The notes under the pieces are model-generated. The model did no database searches, was not told the origin of the DNA, and worked only from the letters and a program-made list of their open reading frames with translations. Source: an uncultured Mycoplasmatota bacterium (lineage in GTDB: Bacteria > Bacillota_I > Bacilli_A > RF39 > UBA660). Taken from it: a DNA stretch of 64,000 nucleotides. Below are positions 32,269 through 41,533 of the stretch, in pieces; the stretch's first letter is position 1; each line of letters opens with the position of its first letter. The stretch is taken from positions 62,001 to 126,000 of the forward strand of contig URLC01000005.1 of assembly GCA_900548695.1 (NCBI GenBank), in the 5' to 3' direction. A program made the translations under genes and the position numbers.

Positions 32269-33027
32269 TCACCTCTTCCGCCAGATATTATAACAGAAGG
32301 AATATTTTATGTCAAAATTAGAATAAAAAACTATTTCTACTTTTGAAATAGTAAAAAAATAAATTACATTTTTTTTATTATCCTGTGATATACTTCTTAC
32401 TTCAACTAAAGACTTTTGATAACTATCTTGGATTTCATTATATAAATTATCAATCAAATCGTCTCTAATTCCGTATGGCCTAATGTCGGTAGAAGCCAGT
32501 TTCTTATAATCTTCATACTTCAAAATAGTACTTGTATTTTCATAATCATTATCATAAATAACTTCTGCTATATTATTTTGTCGAGTTAACTCTCTTACTC
32601 TTTGGTGAATATATAAATCAACCCCACAAATAGAATTAAATAAATTCTTAACACTTTCATTATTTTTATCACTAAGTCTATTTAATGTAGCCATACATCT
32701 AGTTGACTCCCCAAAATAAGCATATAACTTATCACAATGTAACCCTTGTTCTTCAGATACAAGCTGAGAAAGACGACGGCTCATCATTTTTCCAAATTTA
32801 TCTCTTAATCGATTATACTTAACATCATGTAAGAAACCATATGGTTCATCTTCAAAGAAACGTCCAAAATAACCAACATCAGCAACATTAAACATGACAT
32901 CATTCATTTCAAAAGCATTAGGATCACTATTAGGATTATCCTGAATATATTTTAAGATTCCATCAATTCTATTCTCCAATAATTCCATGTATTTATCTAA
33001 ACTTTCTCTAGAACTTATTTTTTCCAT
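32269..33027 (-). CDS. Hypothetical protein, 252 aa
   Basis: Not recognised. Acidic, helical, with no signal peptide. The N-terminal part includes ENRIDGILKYIQDNPNSDPN, and an aromatic stretch ends the protein (IVFYSNFDIKYSFCYNIW). AAAGGATTT lies upstream of the ATG. It is the first gene of the two-gene unit with the 219-aa protein. Confidence 0.6.
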   Translation of the reverse strand: MEKISSRESLDKYMELLENRIDGILKYIQDNPNSDPNAFEMNDVMFNVADVGYFGRFFEDEPYGFLHDVKYNRLRDKFGKMMSRRLSQLVSEEQGLHCDKLYAYFGESTRCMATLNRLSDKNNESVKNLFNSICGVDLYIHQRVRELTRQNNIAEVIYDNDYENTSTILKYEDYKKLASTDIRPYGIRDDLIDNLYNEIQDSYQKSLVEVRSISQDNKKNVIYFFTISKVEIVFYSNFDIKYSFCYNIWRKR

Positions 33028-33065
33028 ATCACTAAATCCTTTCCAAATAAAACGATTATATAATA

Positions 33066-33091
33066 ATAAAAAAGATGATAAAAATCATCTT
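33066..33091 (-). terminator. Terminator after the 139-aa gene
   Basis: AAGATGAT (33072-33079) pairs with ATCATCTT (33084-33091), with a T-run on the minus strand. Confidence 0.65.
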
Positions 33092-33106
33092 AAACTTTAT
33101 TAGATA

Positions 33107-33526
33107 TTACTTACCTAACATATTAAGTAAATTTATTTTAAACATATCTTTTTCTGGATTAGTTTTAGAAATCATAACACCTTTATAAGTAGAAAGTTCT
33201 GCTCTATGCCCTTCATCCAAAATACCTTCTGGAGTAATATTTGTTAGTAAAATGATATTCTTATCTAAATATACCGTATAATGTAACATAATTTCTCCAT
33301 GCACTTTAGCAAATAAGTCATCAGTAGGTAACTTTAATTCATAAGAAACGGTATTATCTTTAACATTCTTAGAAACTTCTTTTCCTAAAAAATTACCCTT
33401 ACGAAGTTCTGGATAATAAGAAAATGTTAATTTCTTATAAGCAAGCATATTATACTTTCTAACAGAGCGTTCTTTCTTTCTAAAATCATTCTCATCCAAA
33501 TATTCAAATATAAAAGATTTCTCCAT
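33107..33526 (-). CDS. Hypothetical protein, 139 aa
   Basis: Not recognised. Start 33526 (MEKSFIFEYLDENDFRKKER) follows GGGAGGTTG; longer in-frame starts add a hydrophobic stretch read from the promoter. The body is an alternating beta pattern (YELKLPTDDLF, EIMLHYTVYLDKNIILLTN). Flanked by terminators on both sides, so it is expressed alone. Confidence 0.6.
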   Translation of the reverse strand: MEKSFIFEYLDENDFRKKERSVRKYNMLAYKKLTFSYYPELRKGNFLGKEVSKNVKDNTVSYELKLPTDDLFAKVHGEIMLHYTVYLDKNIILLTNITPEGILDEGHRAELSTYKGVMISKTNPEKDMFKINLLNMLGK

Positions 33527-33597
33527 ATATTTCAACCTCCCTAAACCCCTATATCTTTGAAGTAAACATATTATACCACAAAACAAAAAAATTGTCA

Positions 33598-33624
33598 AAT
33601 AAAAAATAAGGATACCCTTATTTT
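33598..33624 (-). terminator. Terminator of the 320-aa gene
   Basis: AAATAAGG (33604-33611) pairs with CCTTATTT (33616-33623), with a T-run on the minus strand. Confidence 0.6.
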
Positions 33625-33633
33625 TACCAATGA

Positions 33634-34596
33634 TTACTTCTTATGATAAGTCTTAGGATTAGTAGAAGTATTCTCAGCTTCTAAAGACCTTACTATAGAA
33701 TCAACAACCTTCTCTTTTTGTTCTTGTGGTACATTCAAATTTTTAATCTTATTTATAAGTTGCTTAACAGTATCAGGAATCACTGTTCCAGTAGATTCTT
33801 TATTTTCTTTATTATCAATATCAGAAGTAGCTTCTGTTTTATTTTCAGTATCATTATGAACTGGTTTATCAAACCTCATAGTTGCAGCACTGCCCGCTTG
33901 ATTAGCCTTACCCCACGAACCACGCCATAAGCCTTCTTCTTTATAGCTTTCATCATCAAATGAAAAAGCTTGTTTAACTTTTTCTCTAATATTCTTTTTG
34001 CGTTCCTTTTTAAGCTTCTTTTTTTGTTCTCTTTTCGATAAAAATTTGTTAACATGACTTAAAATATGTTCATCAGCCCAATCACAAAATTTAACGATAC
34101 CACCATATCCTAACACAAATGGAAATACTAAAAAAGTTGCAGCTTTTTTAACACCTCTTACAAATATATTTCCATCTTTACCATTAGAATAATCATCACT
34201 TTCTTTTTGTTTATTCTTTTTGTTTATTTGCTTGTTTTTTCTTTTTGTTCTTTTCTTTTGCTTTTCTTCCTGTTTAGTTTCTTCTTGTTCTTTGTTTTTT
34301 ACTGGCTTCTTTTCTTTTTCTTGCTTTTTATCATTCTCTTCAACCGGTATAATAGCATATGGATTAAAATAAGGAACAGTCCTATATTTCTTATAATTAT
34401 TAGTTAACGATTCACCATCATCTTTTCGAATATTTAAATTATTTTCTTTAGCAATCTCTTTTGCCTCATCAAGCGTTCTAATACCAACGGTTCCATCAGC
34501 ATAAAATACAAATGCTAAATCCCAATTAGTACTAGTACTCCCAACTTTATCAGTAACACCTATTTGTACAATATTTAACACATTATTGCGTTTCAT
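33634..34596 (-). CDS. Hypothetical highly charged protein, 320 aa
   Basis: Residues 1-80 form a small folded domain (NWDLAFVFYADGTVGIRTLD). Residues 88-135 are almost all Lys/Glu/Gln (low complexity). A hydrophobic patch (KKAATFLVFPFVLGYGGIV, about 150-168) may touch the membrane. A second Lys-rich coil follows, then a disordered tail rich in Asn and Thr. No family recognised. GGGGGATTTT precedes the ATG; it lies 14 nt after the upstream membrane gene. Confidence 0.6.
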   Translation of the reverse strand: MKRNNVLNIVQIGVTDKVGSTSTNWDLAFVFYADGTVGIRTLDEAKEIAKENNLNIRKDDGESLTNNYKKYRTVPYFNPYAIIPVEENDKKQEKEKKPVKNKEQEETKQEEKQKKRTKRKNKQINKKNKQKESDDYSNGKDGNIFVRGVKKAATFLVFPFVLGYGGIVKFCDWADEHILSHVNKFLSKREQKKKLKKERKKNIREKVKQAFSFDDESYKEEGLWRGSWGKANQAGSAATMRFDKPVHNDTENKTEATSDIDNKENKESTGTVIPDTVKQLINKIKNLNVPQEQKEKVVDSIVRSLEAENTSTNPKTYHKK

Positions 34597-34610
34597 AAAA
34601 TCCCCCTACA

Positions 34611-35111
34611 TTATAAAATATTTTTTTCACATAAATAATCTTTACAATATGGATAATGTCCAATATTTAGTAAAATATAATCTTCAACATCTTGTTTTTT
34701 CATACTAATTTTTAATAAATAATCACTTTCCATTTTAGTAATTTCTATATAACTTTCATCTAAATTATAACCACTACTACGAAAAAAGTTAATATTTTCT
34801 AAATCAGCAAAAGATGTAATAACAGAACCATAGTCTTCTTTTGGTAAATTTTCCCCAGTATACATGGAAATAATATCACTCTTAATTTTCATTAAATCAT
34901 GAACAAAAGTCTGTGATTTTAAATCACCACTACAGGTGCCATTTTTACACTCACTATAATTAGTAATAGCTCCATGTTTCAAAAAAGCTGGAAAAACATA
35001 AACAATTAGAACTGCAAAAATGACTATTAAAAATATTTTTAATAACCACTCACCAATAGGAAAACCCTTTCTTCCTAATTCTTCATTATACACTCTAATA
35101 ATCCACCCCAT
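34611..35111 (-). CDS. Hypothetical membrane-anchored protein, 166 aa
   Basis: One hydrophobic helix near residues 22-43 (WLLKIFLIVIFAVLIVYVFP) is followed by an outer domain with paired cysteines (ECKNGTC and YCKDYLC), likely disulfides. I chose ATG 35111 because a strong promoter (35131-35159) lies just before it; the in-frame start at 35168 would be inside or upstream of this promoter. Unknown function; expressed with the 320-aa gene downstream. Confidence 0.6.
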   Translation of the reverse strand: MGWIIRVYNEELGRKGFPIGEWLLKIFLIVIFAVLIVYVFPAFLKHGAITNYSECKNGTCSGDLKSQTFVHDLMKIKSDIISMYTGENLPKEDYGSVITSFADLENINFFRSSGYNLDESYIEITKMESDYLLKISMKKQDVEDYILLNIGHYPYCKDYLCEKNIL

Positions 35112-35130
35112 TACTAAAAATATATGGCCT

Positions 35131-35159
35131 ATTATACTACAAAAGTCAAAAAAAGTCAA
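35131..35159 (-). promoter_or_regulatory. Sigma-A promoter for the 166-aa/320-aa genes
   Basis: Minus strand: TTGACT (35159-35154), 17 bp, TATAAT (35136-35131). It decides the start of the downstream gene. Confidence 0.7.
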
Positions 35160-35164
35160 GAATA

Positions 35165-35422
35165 TCAAAGTTTCTTAAGAGTAATAAGCGTTTGCCCAGC
35201 ATTAAAAATATCAAGTTTTGCTTCCTCAATATATTTATTTTTTCTTAATACTTCTTGCGTTGTTTTACGAAGTATACCCGTACCTATTCCATGAATAATA
35301 ATTGCTTTATCACATTTCATTTTATAACAGTCCAAAATAAAATCATGAATCATAATTCTAGCATACTCTCGATCAAATCCATGTAAATCCAACACCGGAT
35401 AACTATTATATAAGTTCATCAT
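35165..35422 (-). CDS. Small Smr-domain protein, 85 aa
   Basis: A stand-alone Smr domain: LDLHGFDREYARIMI at the start and IIHGIGTGILRKTTQEVL in the middle, the two hallmark motifs of Smr nucleases (as at the MutS2 C-terminus). No other domain is present. It overlaps the PfkB gene end by 17 nt. A nuclease role in mRNA or DNA quality control is possible. Confidence 0.85.
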   Translation of the reverse strand: MMNLYNSYPVLDLHGFDREYARIMIHDFILDCYKMKCDKAIIIHGIGTGILRKTTQEVLRKNKYIEEAKLDIFNAGQTLITLKKL

Positions 35423-36299
35423 AACCTAACACTTCTTCTAACTCTGGAATAGAATATCTAGACCCAATACGAGTAACCGAAATTCCTCCAGTAATAGATG
35501 CGTAATGAATAGCATCTTCTAAAGAATAGCCATTACCAATAAAATATGTAAAAGCCCCATGAAAAATATCACCAGCCCCTGTCGAATCAAGAGCTTTAAC
35601 TTTAATACTAGGAATTATAGTGTATTGTTCCAACATTGTAAAACTTCCATTTTCTTCCAAAGTAATAACAATTGTATTTTTAAAATAAGCTTTTAATTTT
35701 TGATAACAATAAATTAAGCTTTCTTGATTAGAAACATCAATTTTGCAATCAGCAAATTCCTCAGCAAAAGTCTTAGAACAAACTACATAAGTGACTAATT
35801 TTCCTAACATTTTTGTATCATCCGTAAGTCTTCCCGCATCTAACACACTAATTGCATTAGGATTAGCTTCCAAAACCCTCTTAGCTGTTTCTGGGTGTTC
35901 TCCATCTATCAAAATCAAATCCGCCTCAATATCTCCGCTATAATCTAATTTACGAATAGGATCTTTTTTAGAAGTAATAATTGTTCTACTACCATTAGAC
36001 ATATTGGCAATAATATAACTACTTGGCGTCATATATCCGGGATGTATTTCAATGTATTGTGTATCAACATTTACTTTTTCAAATTCATGAATAATCTGAC
36101 TACCATAATAATCATCACCAACAGCACTCATCATAGTCGTATTCATCCCCCACTTAGCAAGTAAATACGCACCATTAGAAGCAGGTCCACCACCACATTC
36201 AATATGTTTATTAATTCTATATTTTAAATTTTCATTTGGATAAAAATCCATAGGCAAAGTTGTATCAAAAGTCGAATGACCTACACAAACTACCTTCAT
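35406..36299 (-). CDS. PfkB family carbohydrate kinase
   Basis: A 297-aa sugar/nucleoside kinase with the N-terminal GGGPASNGAYLLAKWG motif and the C-terminal signature DSTGAGDIFHGAF, whose Asp is the catalytic base. The sugar is unknown (ribokinase-like). GAGGTGATTTG precedes ATG 36299. It forms an operon with the Smr gene. Confidence 0.9.
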   Translation of the reverse strand: MKVVCVGHSTFDTTLPMDFYPNENLKYRINKHIECGGGPASNGAYLLAKWGMNTTMMSAVGDDYYGSQIIHEFEKVNVDTQYIEIHPGYMTPSSYIIANMSNGSRTIITSKKDPIRKLDYSGDIEADLILIDGEHPETAKRVLEANPNAISVLDAGRLTDDTKMLGKLVTYVVCSKTFAEEFADCKIDVSNQESLIYCYQKLKAYFKNTIVITLEENGSFTMLEQYTIIPSIKVKALDSTGAGDIFHGAFTYFIGNGYSLEDAIHYASITGGISVTRIGSRYSIPELEEVLGYDELI

Positions 36300-36410
36300 C
36301 AAATCACCTCGTTATTCTATTAACCATTATAACAAAAACAAAAAAACTTTTCCATTATAAAAATAATTTTATAACATAACGATAAAAAAAAGAAATATAG
36401 CTAAAATAAA

Positions 36411-36443
36411 AGACTATCAATAATATTTAATTATCAATAGTCT
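36411..36443 (-). terminator. Terminator of the surface-protein gene
   Basis: AGACTAT (36411-36417) pairs with ATAGTCT (36437-36443), and the inner stem continues with two mismatches; a T-rich tract follows on the minus strand. Confidence 0.55.
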
Positions 36444-36462
36444 AAAATATTTAAATCATCTA

Positions 36463-37410
36463 CTAGGCTCTACTTTTTAAAGCTTTAAATGTAAATCCAC
36501 CAACTACACTAGTAGTAATTAAAGTAATTATAATCAATAGTAATGCATCAGATGTTTCTGGATTATCTTCTCCAGCAGGAACTTCTGGTGTTGTATTGTT
36601 ATTCTCACTATCGTTTGGAACATAATCATCACCCTTGATTTCAGTTCCTTCCTTTAACTCATTACTAACAAATTTAATTTCATTATTCTTATCTGCAATA
36701 ACTACAGTTTTATCATTTACTAATATTTTATCAACACTAGTTTCTTTATTCTCAATAATAAATCCTGTAGTAGCATCATTATCATCATCTGCAAAACGAA
36801 TAACATTATCTTTTAAAGCTGATGTAATAGTACCATTCATAACAATACTTGGAACACTATCCGGATTAGTTATATTTACAGATTTAGAAACTTCAATTCC
36901 ATTGTTTGCACTCTCTCCATTAGACCCTAATTTTAAATTAATAATTTCAACAGTCCCAGCATTTACTAAAACTGCTCCATAACGACAATTATTAATTTCT
37001 ACATTATCTAAATCAATATATCCACCATCATAAGCTTGTACACCATATTTTTGTGAATCTACTAACTTAACATTTTTTAGGTGAACAACAGCACCAGTTT
37101 GTAAAGCTACAATTATAGATTGATTTCCACTTGGTTTTTCAATCTCATCATCTCTCCAACCCGTAATAGTAAACCCAGCACCATCAATGGTAATTTCTTT
37201 GCCACTAACCGCAATAGAATCATCCTGAGAATCCAATTTAATATTATCTGTTAACTCAATAACATCTCCGTTACTGGCAGATAAAACTGCTTCTTTTAGC
37301 TCTTCTTTATTAGCTACTTTTACGCTCTCTTTCGCATTAGTATTAACTATTGGCATAAAAAATCCAAGACCAATAACTAACAAAAACGCAATTTTTCTAA
37401 ATTTTTTCAT
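36463..37410 (-). CDS. Secreted beta-helix surface protein with a sortase-like sorting signal
   Basis: A 315-aa protein with a signal peptide (about 1-26), then repeated short strands (TVEIINLKLG, GYIDLDNVEINNCRYGAVLV) typical of a parallel beta-helix. The C-terminal end is a sorting signal: NPETS, a hydrophobic helix (ALLLIIITLITTSVVGGFTF) and a basic tail KALKSRA. The motif differs from LPXTG but fits the NPxTx type used by class B sortases. A class B sortase lies directly upstream in the same direction. Ligand unknown. Confidence 0.75.
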   Translation of the reverse strand: MKKFRKIAFLLVIGLGFFMPIVNTNAKESVKVANKEELKEAVLSASNGDVIELTDNIKLDSQDDSIAVSGKEITIDGAGFTITGWRDDEIEKPSGNQSIIVALQTGAVVHLKNVKLVDSQKYGVQAYDGGYIDLDNVEINNCRYGAVLVNAGTVEIINLKLGSNGESANNGIEVSKSVNITNPDSVPSIVMNGTITSALKDNVIRFADDDNDATTGFIIENKETSVDKILVNDKTVVIADKNNEIKFVSNELKEGTEIKGDDYVPNDSENNNTTPEVPAGEDNPETSDALLLIIITLITTSVVGGFTFKALKSRA

Positions 37411-37496
37411 ATTTTCTCCTCTCCATCTTTTGATAAGGACACCCTATCATAAACATTGTATCTAAAAAAAAGACAATTAGCAATATCTTTTTTATA

Positions 37497-38360
37497 CTAA
37501 TTAGTCCTAATTTCTTTCTTAATTAATTTAGCATGCATCACCACACGATTTCCAAAATTATCTTTACAAGTAGATAGTGTCAATATCTTATCATTTGTAT
37601 TTACCAAACCAGAAAAATTAACTTCACTTCTATTCTTCAAAGTATTTAAAAATGCTCCATACTCTTCTTCTGAACTAAAAGATGGGGTTATATAATAACT
37701 TTCCTTAGCAATAGTATAAACGCTAAAAACTTGCCACATAGTATTTTCTGTCGGAGTAGATAATCTAATAATATGGTTATCTTTATTAGTGTACCAAGAA
37801 CTCTTAAGAATATTTTTTAAACTCCCAAACATAGTTTGATTATATCTGCTATGTGCATAAATAATCGTATTTTGATTAAAATTAACTGGATCATTTCTAT
37901 AATCCATAAAAACCCAACCAGCATCATTAGCACTTTTATCAAACGCATGTGTTAAATAGTATTTATTATCAGTAGTTTGTACGATTGGATAATTAATATT
38001 TGTTCCCTTAACATTGATAAAACCTACAGTATCACTATTTTTTCTAAGCAACTCCTGAAAATCAACTTCTAACAAACTCATCTTAATATATTTAAAATAA
38101 TCATCATCTGGCATATTGCTAGGAGGATTGACTAACTCTGTATGTTCATTGTCATCTTTTTCCTTAACTGTTGAGATAGTAGAAATACTATCTTCTATAG
38201 CATCTATTTTTTTATTATCAAAATACCAACGAACTAAAAGAAAAGCGGAACCAAAAAAAAGTACACAAGAAAACATAAATATCAAAATCAAAACCCATTT
38301 ACGAAATCTTCTCTTTTTCTTTAATTTAACGCCTGATTGTTCAAAATCATTATCAGTCAT
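37497..38360 (-). CDS. srtB: Class B sortase
   Basis: A 287-aa protein with one N-terminal membrane helix (about 20-43). The catalytic domain has GFINVKGTNINYPIVQ, the His motif IIYAHSRYNQTMFGSL, the Cys motif ILTLSTCKDNFGNRVVM and the following Arg. The layout is class B sortase. It probably anchors the neighbouring NPETS-bearing protein to the cell wall. Start 38360 is chosen after GGGTGATG; two other in-frame ATGs lie within 27 nt upstream. Confidence 0.88.
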   Translation of the reverse strand: MTDNDFEQSGVKLKKKRRFRKWVLILIFMFSCVLFFGSAFLLVRWYFDNKKIDAIEDSISTISTVKEKDDNEHTELVNPPSNMPDDDYFKYIKMSLLEVDFQELLRKNSDTVGFINVKGTNINYPIVQTTDNKYYLTHAFDKSANDAGWVFMDYRNDPVNFNQNTIIYAHSRYNQTMFGSLKNILKSSWYTNKDNHIIRLSTPTENTMWQVFSVYTIAKESYYITPSFSSEEEYGAFLNTLKNRSEVNFSGLVNTNDKILTLSTCKDNFGNRVVMHAKLIKKEIRTN

Positions 38361-38524
38361 AAATTTCATCACCCTTTTAAATCTCATATCTTATCTTATT
38401 ATACAATATTTTTATCAATTTCTAAAGTTATAAAATAGTATTAATAAAAACTTATCTAAATTAGATAAGTTTTTTCTAAAGACAAAACATATTACAAAGA
38501 GGATCAAAACTAAAAACTATGACT

Positions 38525-39169
38525 TCAATTTTTTATATTTTCTTTTATTACTACTCCATCATTAAACTTATAAATCTCATCACAAAGAATATCTACATCT
38601 TCTTTAATATGAGTTGCTAAAACTATAATTTTCCCTTTTTCTTTCTCTTGTAATAAAATATTTCGAATTTTTTTAGCACTTTCATCATCCAAACCATTAA
38701 ATGGTTCATCAAATATCATAATTTTAGGATTTTCCATCAACACTTGAGCAATCCCTAACTTTTGCTTCATCCCTAAAGAATATTGATGATACTTCTTATT
38801 TGCTACCTTTTGTAATCCCACAACATCCAAAATTTCATCTACTTCTTTCTCACCTATTTTATTCTGCACTTGTGCAAGTAGCAACAAATTCTCTTTTCCC
38901 GTTAATTCAGACAAAAAATTAGGTTTTTCAATCAAAGCTCTAGTATCAGGAGGGTAACTATTTTCTTTAATTACATTAATACCATCAAATAAAACCTCTC
39001 CACTAGTAGGTTCATAAAATGCACAAATAATTTTCAATAAAACACTCTTTCCAGAACCATTATGTCCAACAAATCCATAAATTTTACCCTCACATAATGT
39101 CATACTAACAGACTCCAAAACTGCAATGTCCTTAAATTTTTTTGTAACATTTTTAATTTCTATTTTCAT
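38525..39169 (-). CDS. ABC transporter ATP-binding protein
   Basis: A 214-aa ATPase with Walker A GHNGSGKS, signature YSLGMKQKLG and Walker B KIMIFDEPFNGLDD. ATP-binding subunits of this size serve ABC-2 type permeases. The start at 39169 is set by the preceding gene's stop (TAG) and a GGTGGTG site. It is the last gene of a unit with two membrane proteins and a secreted protein. Confidence 0.92.
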   Translation of the reverse strand: MKIEIKNVTKKFKDIAVLESVSMTLCEGKIYGFVGHNGSGKSVLLKIICAFYEPTSGEVLFDGINVIKENSYPPDTRALIEKPNFLSELTGKENLLLLAQVQNKIGEKEVDEILDVVGLQKVANKKYHQYSLGMKQKLGIAQVLMENPKIMIFDEPFNGLDDESAKKIRNILLQEKEKGKIIVLATHIKEDVDILCDEIYKFNDGVVIKENIKN

Positions 39170-39170
39170 A

Positions 39171-40595
39171 CTAAACACCACCCATAACTTGAATAATTTT
39201 TCTATAGTACTTTTTATGAATTAAAGTATTTACCCCAATCATGAAGCAAATCATAAAAAAGAACAACAATATATTTATATTAAAAATATTTTTAGGTAAA
39301 ATAAATATCAATAAAATAGCCACCATTCCAATAATAACTTTTAATTTTGATAAAATGCAAGAAATAAAATATCCAAACAAAGTAATCTGCTGCAATAACA
39401 AAAGAGACAAATATTCAGATATAAAAAGAAAAAGCAAATCAAAACTAAAAAACACTCTACCACTAAATAAAGAAATTATGAATAAAAATATATACTGACT
39501 AATCATCAAAATAAAATGATAAAATAAGAAAGAAGTATTTTTTTGTAAATAAAATTCTTTAAAATCATGTCTTAAAAATAAATATTCCAAATTCCCTTTA
39601 TAATCCTTCAAAAAGATAGAAAGTCCCATCAATAAATAAATCAAAATATTGTAATAATAGATAATATATTGTAAAAAATCAAACTGATCAAAATCAACTT
39701 TTAACCCCAAAGAATATAAATATAAATCAATACCAGTAACGTTTGAAAATAAGTTTACAATCATAAAAATACTAGGTAAAAAAAGAAAAAGCAACAAATA
39801 TATTTTCCTATTATTGAAAATAAAATTACCATCCTGTCTAATAATATATGAAAAAAAGTTACTTTTCTTTTTCATAAATATATAAACAAGAAAATAAAGA
39901 AAGCATTCTAATAATAATAAATATAAAACAGAATAAAATATTTCCAAAGAAAAACTACCATAATCATATAGCATATAATAACTATAAAATAAAATTTTAA
40001 AATTATTTTTCGAAAAATCAACATCTAAAAAAAGAGTCAAAATATATCCAATAAAAAATATAAAAGATAAAATCATCGTTTTTCTTTCCCCTAAAAAAAC
40101 ATAAAAACAAATAATAAAGAAAGAAAGTAAACAAGCAAAACCAAAATATCTTAACAAATAAAAAATAACATAAATATAAGATGATATTTCATAAGAAAAT
40201 ATTTTATTTCCTTGAAAATAACCAAAATTAGTAAAAGATAAAATTATCAAATAAATAAAGAAAAAACTAAAAATCCAAATAAGATTCAACTTTAATCCCT
40301 GACGAAGCATCTGCTTCAAATAGTCTTTTTTATCTTTAAGACGAATAATGTAACTGTCATAGTGACTGAACCATGAACAAAAATGAATAGTATTTAAAAA
40401 TAATAATAACAAGAATCCTAAATTAAAATATCCACTAGAAAAACTAATTAAAATAGTACCAAAAAAATCCTTATTATTAGCTCCTAAACCATAGGCACCA
40501 AAAAAAGCCAAAAATATAGATAAAATAAATAATATCTTAAATTTAGAAGTTTTAGTAATAGTATCAATAATATAATTATCCAACTTCTTCTTCAT
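39171..40595 (-). CDS. Putative ABC permease-like membrane protein, 474 aa
   Basis: About twelve hydrophobic helices, Phe- and Tyr-rich, without a recognised family. Overlap with the next gene upstream (20 nt) and near contact with the ATPase gene make it a permease subunit by context. It is much larger than typical ABC-2 permeases, so it may be two fused permease halves. Confidence 0.65.
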   Translation of the reverse strand: MKKKLDNYIIDTITKTSKFKILFILSIFLAFFGAYGLGANNKDFFGTILISFSSGYFNLGFLLLLFLNTIHFCSWFSHYDSYIIRLKDKKDYLKQMLRQGLKLNLIWIFSFFFIYLIILSFTNFGYFQGNKIFSYEISSYIYVIFYLLRYFGFACLLSFFIICFYVFLGERKTMILSFIFFIGYILTLFLDVDFSKNNFKILFYSYYMLYDYGSFSLEIFYSVLYLLLLECFLYFLVYIFMKKKSNFFSYIIRQDGNFIFNNRKIYLLLFLFLPSIFMIVNLFSNVTGIDLYLYSLGLKVDFDQFDFLQYIIYYYNILIYLLMGLSIFLKDYKGNLEYLFLRHDFKEFYLQKNTSFLFYHFILMISQYIFLFIISLFSGRVFFSFDLLFLFISEYLSLLLLQQITLFGYFISCILSKLKVIIGMVAILLIFILPKNIFNINILLFFFMICFMIGVNTLIHKKYYRKIIQVMGGV

Positions 40596-41487
40596 TTCTT
40601 ATCAATATCCTTTCCTTAGAACAAAATACAAAACTATTTATAATAAAAAACAAAAACGCTTGTAAAAAATAAGAAATGAGCAACACAACATAATTAGTAT
40701 CATCTGGAATTAACCACCATACAGCCAACAAATTAAAATAAGCATGCACATTCTCCAAATGAAAAATATTAGTACACAAAATAGCATAAACAACTAATTC
40801 CAAAAAAACCAAATAACAAAAACAAGCAAGATATGAAAATATAATAGTTAATAATTTATTCTTACTCCTATGAATAAAAAATAAAGTAATTTGACTATAT
40901 AGTATTCCAACAATATAAAGCAAAATACTATGAACTACCAAATATAAGCCAAAATTATAATAATTCCATTCAAAATATTGTGCCTCAAATTTTACACTAT
41001 CTAATAAATGAAAATTAAATCCTGTAATAAAACAACAGACAAGAAAAATCAGTGGTAAAGCAATCAAAAAAATAAAATTACAAAAAAATACTTTTCTTTG
41101 TCCTTTAAAATAAAATGTTTTAACAGACTGCCTCATCAAAATATTTTTAATATTTCCACTACTAAAATCAGAATGAAATAAACCAATGACGATTAATGTC
41201 ACAAGAAGTGGCATCAAAATACCAATAAGCATTTGATAATCACTAATTATTTTAAAATATAAATCTCTACTTTCTTCCAACGAAAGTTGAGTTTCAAACG
41301 TCATAAGCCCCATTTTAGCACACTGCTTATCTGAAGAGTGTTGAAGACATTTTTCTAAGTCCTCATAATATAAAGGGCTATAATTATAATATTTATCAAA
41401 ATATCGATAAAATGAATAACCAATAGAAAGAAAGAAGATTAATACTGCAACAACAACTAACCAATACCGCTTAAAAAACAGTTTCAT
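40576..41487 (-). CDS. Putative ABC permease-like membrane protein, 303 aa
   Basis: An N-terminal helix (about 8-24) is followed by an outer loop of about 60 residues, then five more helices. GIRLFHSDFSSG-like segment GLFHSDFSSGNIKNILMRQS recalls the ABC-2 permease feature after helix 2. Start 41487 follows GAGAGGTG; the TTG 18 nt upstream is unlikely. It overlaps the 474-aa gene. Confidence 0.65.
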   Translation of the reverse strand: MKLFFKRYWLVVVAVLIFFLSIGYSFYRYFDKYYNYSPLYYEDLEKCLQHSSDKQCAKMGLMTFETQLSLEESRDLYFKIISDYQMLIGILMPLLVTLIVIGLFHSDFSSGNIKNILMRQSVKTFYFKGQRKVFFCNFIFLIALPLIFLVCCFITGFNFHLLDSVKFEAQYFEWNYYNFGLYLVVHSILLYIVGILYSQITLFFIHRSKNKLLTIIFSYLACFCYLVFLELVVYAILCTNIFHLENVHAYFNLLAVWWLIPDDTNYVVLLISYFLQAFLFFIINSFVFCSKERILIRNEEEVG

Positions 41488-41533
41488 AAAACACCTCTCA
41501 AACAATAAAGAAACAAGGGATAAAATAATTATA

